A stretch of DNA of 64,000 nucleotides from Pseudobdellovibrionaceae bacterium (GTDB lineage: Bacteria; Bdellovibrionota; Bdellovibrionia; Bdellovibrionales; Bdellovibrionaceae), in the NCBI GenBank assembly GCA_019637915.1, contig JAHBUV010000001.1, positions 1,272,565-1,336,564 of the forward strand. The letters run 5' to 3'. Numbering within the stretch: the stretch's first letter is position 1; each line of letters starts with the position of its first letter. Below are positions 61,830 through 64,000 of the stretch, piece after piece. The notes beneath the pieces were generated by a model. That model was not told where the DNA came from and searched no databases. It saw only the letters and a list, made by a program, of their open reading frames with translations. The translations under genes and the position numbers were made by a program.

Positions 61830-62675
61830 ATGAAATCCTTCCGCGCCCTTTTCATCGTGATGCTTCTCGGAGTGACGGGCTGTCAGCCCGGCACCCGTGA
61901 AGTCATCCGCGAAGGCGGCGTCGGGACCAAATCCCCCGGAACGGAAAGCCTGCCCGCCCCGCGCTCCGGCGGCGGCAACGGTGGCCCCACGGGCGGCAAC
62001 GGCGGCTCCGACCCCACCGGCGGCGGCAACGGCGTGAACAACCGTCCTCTCGAAAGTTTCATGGTGGACATCCGGAAGGACGAGGCGTTCAAGCGATTCG
62101 TCCTTCCGCTCATTCTGAAAATGGCGGACCTCTACCCGCGCCTTTCCTCGGACATCTATCACATCGCCCGGGAACGGCGGTGGTTCGTGCTTCCCGTCGC
62201 CTTGGATCGCCTGCCTTCGCAGCGTCTGGGCACGGCTTTCGCGACCGATCAGATGGCCGTGCAAACCCTGGGCGAGATCTGGATCGACCAGCGGTTGTAC
62301 GAAAAAATGGAGATCGAGGACCGCGGCATGCTGATCCTCCACGAGCTCCTCATGGGCGTCAGGCTCATGGAATTCCAGGACCCCGTCGATGAATGCCTTT
62401 CCTCCGTAGCCATCTTCTCCCTGCCCCGGGAAAAAGAGCAGGCGTCCCCGGCCACGACCTATCAGGACATGCGCACCCAGTGCTACAAGGGCCGCGGCTT
62501 CGGTTCCAACCGCGGGCGCGCCGATCAAATGAAACTCGCTGACGCCGACTATCTCGCCATCCGCGAATTGGGCGTTCGCCTCAAGCAGGGGCAGGGCGAG
62601 ATTTCCATGGAGGAAACCGGTCTCTGGCTTTCCGCCAAGGGCTTCCGCCGCTACGACAATCAGAATTCGAAATAA
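61830..62675 (+). CDS. Lipoprotein with Gly/Asn-rich linker and HE motif
   Basis: 281 residues. Lipobox GVTGC after LFIVMLL, a long Gly/Asn/Thr-rich linker (SGGGNGGPTGGNGGSDPTGG), then a helical domain with MLILHELLMGVRLMEFQDPV, an H-E motif reminiscent of short metallopeptidase-like sequences but lacking the second His at the usual place. Cys at about 189 and 217. No family recognised. Its 3' end overlaps the convergent TIGR02147 gene by 16 nt. Confidence 0.65.
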   Translation: MKSFRALFIVMLLGVTGCQPGTREVIREGGVGTKSPGTESLPAPRSGGGNGGPTGGNGGSDPTGGGNGVNNRPLESFMVDIRKDEAFKRFVLPLILKMADLYPRLSSDIYHIARERRWFVLPVALDRLPSQRLGTAFATDQMAVQTLGEIWIDQRLYEKMEIEDRGMLILHELLMGVRLMEFQDPVDECLSSVAIFSLPREKEQASPATTYQDMRTQCYKGRGFGSNRGRADQMKLADADYLAIRELGVRLKQGQGEISMEETGLWLSAKGFRRYDNQNSK

Positions 62676-63472
62676 TCGATCGACAGGCAGCGCACCACTT
62701 CCGACTTGGACGGCGTCACCTTGGCGTTCACTTTCTCCACGAACTCCGGCAGTTCGCGGCGGATCCAATCCGCCACCTCCCGCGAAAGCGACATCGGCAC
62801 CGTGTAGAAAAAATTGTCGTCATCGGGCTGGACCATCTTGTTCATGGCGTGCAGGCGCCAGTTCTGATGCTGCTTGTTCGCCAGATGGGACGAGGTCGAC
62901 AAGTAAATCCGCGTCGGCCCCAGTTTCAGGCGGTTTTTCTCGCTGACCACCAGTCCGTGCTGCAGCAGAAAATCCAGCACCTTCTGGATCTGCGGGCGCG
63001 GCAGGCGCAGATGATCCGCGATCACCGCCGAATCATTGAAGCTTTCCAGGTCCGACAGCATGCGCACGCCCGAATAAAGCCAGCTCGAGTAATAAATGGA
63101 TTTCTGGTCCGACGTGAGTTCGTGAACGTTCTTGATGCGGTTCTCGAGCTTCTTGGCGTGGTTCTGGCGGACTTTGATCTGTTTTTCGAAACGCTTGCGC
63201 AATTTCATGCTGCCCGCGCGGTTCGCCTCCACCAGCAGGAGGAAGTACTCCGCCTCTTGCTCGTCCAATTGCAGGTACTCGCACAGCTCCGCGGCCAGCT
63301 CGAGGCTCAGGTGCTTGTCGCCCTTGAAAACCTGGCTGATCATCGTCGTCGAGACGTTCAGGGCCTGCGAGATTCGGCGGTACTCCCCGAAACCCTGACG
63401 GGGCTGGTTCTCCACCCACTCCGTCACGTACTTTTTGTAGTCTTCATGATGGTAGATCGATATTCGCTGCAT
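62660..63472 (-). CDS. TIGR02147 family regulator (full length)
   Basis: 270 residues, the full-length form. N-terminal DYKKYVTEWVENQPRQGFGE and SQALNVSTTMISQVFKGDKH are a HTH-like DNA-binding region; the C-terminal EVVRCLSIDYFEF and the VIADHLRLPRPQIQKVLDFL winged-helix segment belong to DUF4423. These proteins are abundant in Bdellovibrio relatives and are thought to be transcription regulators; targets here unknown. It is convergent with the exported-protein operon rather than divergent. Confidence 0.88.
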   Translation of the reverse strand: MQRISIYHHEDYKKYVTEWVENQPRQGFGEYRRISQALNVSTTMISQVFKGDKHLSLELAAELCEYLQLDEQEAEYFLLLVEANRAGSMKLRKRFEKQIKVRQNHAKKLENRIKNVHELTSDQKSIYYSSWLYSGVRMLSDLESFNDSAVIADHLRLPRPQIQKVLDFLLQHGLVVSEKNRLKLGPTRIYLSTSSHLANKQHQNWRLHAMNKMVQPDDDNFFYTVPMSLSREVADWIRRELPEFVEKVNAKVTPSKSEVVRCLSIDYFEF

Positions 63473-63522
63473 AGTTAATAAAAGTATTAACTATTTGGTT
63501 TGCGAACACCAGGTCCAGGAAT

Positions 63523-63900
63523 TCACTCCTTCCGCACCGGGCAGAATCCCGGGCGCGGACCGATGGCCGGGAATTCCCGGCACACGTCCGGGCGGCGGTC
63601 ATAGACCGTGCAGAGCCGCGTGCGGCTGTTAAGAAACACACAGTCGGAGTTCGCCTGCTGCGTGAGCATGAAGAGATCCGTGCCCTGCCGGAAGGACACG
63701 ATCACACCCTCCCGCTTGAGGCGTTTTGCGACCTTCTTGATGGAACCCGCCGCCTCGTCCTCATGGACCACTCCCAAGCGCACGAGGTCCTGCAGCCTCA
63801 CCTCGACGGGCATCGTGCAACAAGAACCATGGCAACCGCGGCACAGGCCTTGGGAGTATGTTTTCCAAGTGGAGGGGCGGTCTTTGTCCGTCATCGACAT
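63523..63900 (-). CDS. YkgJ-type cysteine-cluster protein
   Basis: About 125 residues. Cysteine cluster C-R-G-C-x3-CC (GLCRGCHGSCCTMPV) followed by DCVFLNSRTRLCTVYDRRPD and VCREFPAIG, the pattern of the YkgJ/zinc-or-iron chelating family (CxxCxxxCC, CxF, CxIY, RPxxC). Probably binds a metal. Start taken at ATG 63900; ATG at 63894 is also possible, and no clear ribosome site is visible. Function not established for the family. Confidence 0.82.
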   Translation of the reverse strand: MSMTDKDRPSTWKTYSQGLCRGCHGSCCTMPVEVRLQDLVRLGVVHEDEAAGSIKKVAKRLKREGVIVSFRQGTDLFMLTQQANSDCVFLNSRTRLCTVYDRRPDVCREFPAIGPRPGFCPVRKE

Positions 63901-64000
63901 GCTTAAATAAATAGCACCAACCTGGACCAAAAGCCAGGCCCTCGACCAAGTGATGACGGACGAAAGGCGGACCCGTACAGTGGAAGGGGTGAGGACCGCA

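Overview
The window looks like a chromosomal segment of a high-GC, Gram-negative, motile predatory-type bacterium of the Bdellovibrionota. Evidence: a Proteobacteria-like dcw (division and cell wall) cluster with DAP-type MurE, outer-membrane and lipoprotein genes, a MotAB stator, two TIGR02147-type regulators (a family abundant in Bdellovibrio relatives), a secreted M14 carboxypeptidase, and an HNH protein of the kind common in that phylum. This is inference from gene content; no rRNA or tRNA gene was seen.

Layout. 1-5.3 kb: end of oligopeptidase B, a Nudix hydrolase, an outer-membrane barrel, a receiver-like protein, a hotdog protein, nitronate monooxygenase and an LpxH-like phosphoesterase. 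5.3-26.3 kb: the dcw cluster, read on the minus strand as rsmH-ftsL-ftsI, then (after a plus-strand esterase and STAS-CheX insert) murE-murF-PilZ-AgmX-mraY-murD-lipoprotein-ftsW-murG-murC-murB-ftsQ-ftsA-ftsZ. mraZ and ddl are absent. Two near-identical perfect palindromes bracket murB. 26.4-37.2 kb: zinc-ribbon membrane protein, two phosphoribosyltransferases, a hybrid histidine kinase, a probably inactive hydrolase, thyA-folA, PilZ, carboxypeptidase, a cysteine-repeat secreted protein and TetR. 37.2-46.5 kb: cell-wall enzymes (MltD-like, PBP4), an LspA-HAMP fusion, a DEDDh exonuclease-WYL fusion, motAB and dsbD.

46.5-49.5 kb is an accessory island of visibly lower GC: an HNH protein gene set among three unrelated short tandem arrays (9-, 7- and 8-bp units) and a 136-bp element with 36-bp terminal inverted repeats. 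This is the most unusual part of the window. 49.5-64 kb returns to chromosomal genes: coiled-coil protein, rluB, EamA transporter, a TTG-started lipoprotein metallopeptidase, prmA-rsmE, RDD protein, HldE-type nucleotidyltransferase, repeat-type membrane-anchored protein, an operon of three exported proteins, a TIGR02147 regulator and a YkgJ-type cysteine-cluster protein.

How it works together: the core supplies UDP-MurNAc-pentapeptide synthesis (MurB-F, MraY, MurG), septal polymerisation (FtsW, FtsI), the divisome scaffold (FtsZ, A, Q, L), and remodelling (MltD-like, PBP4). PilZ and CheX proteins inside the cluster suggest that c-di-GMP and phospho-CheY signalling genes travel with division genes here.
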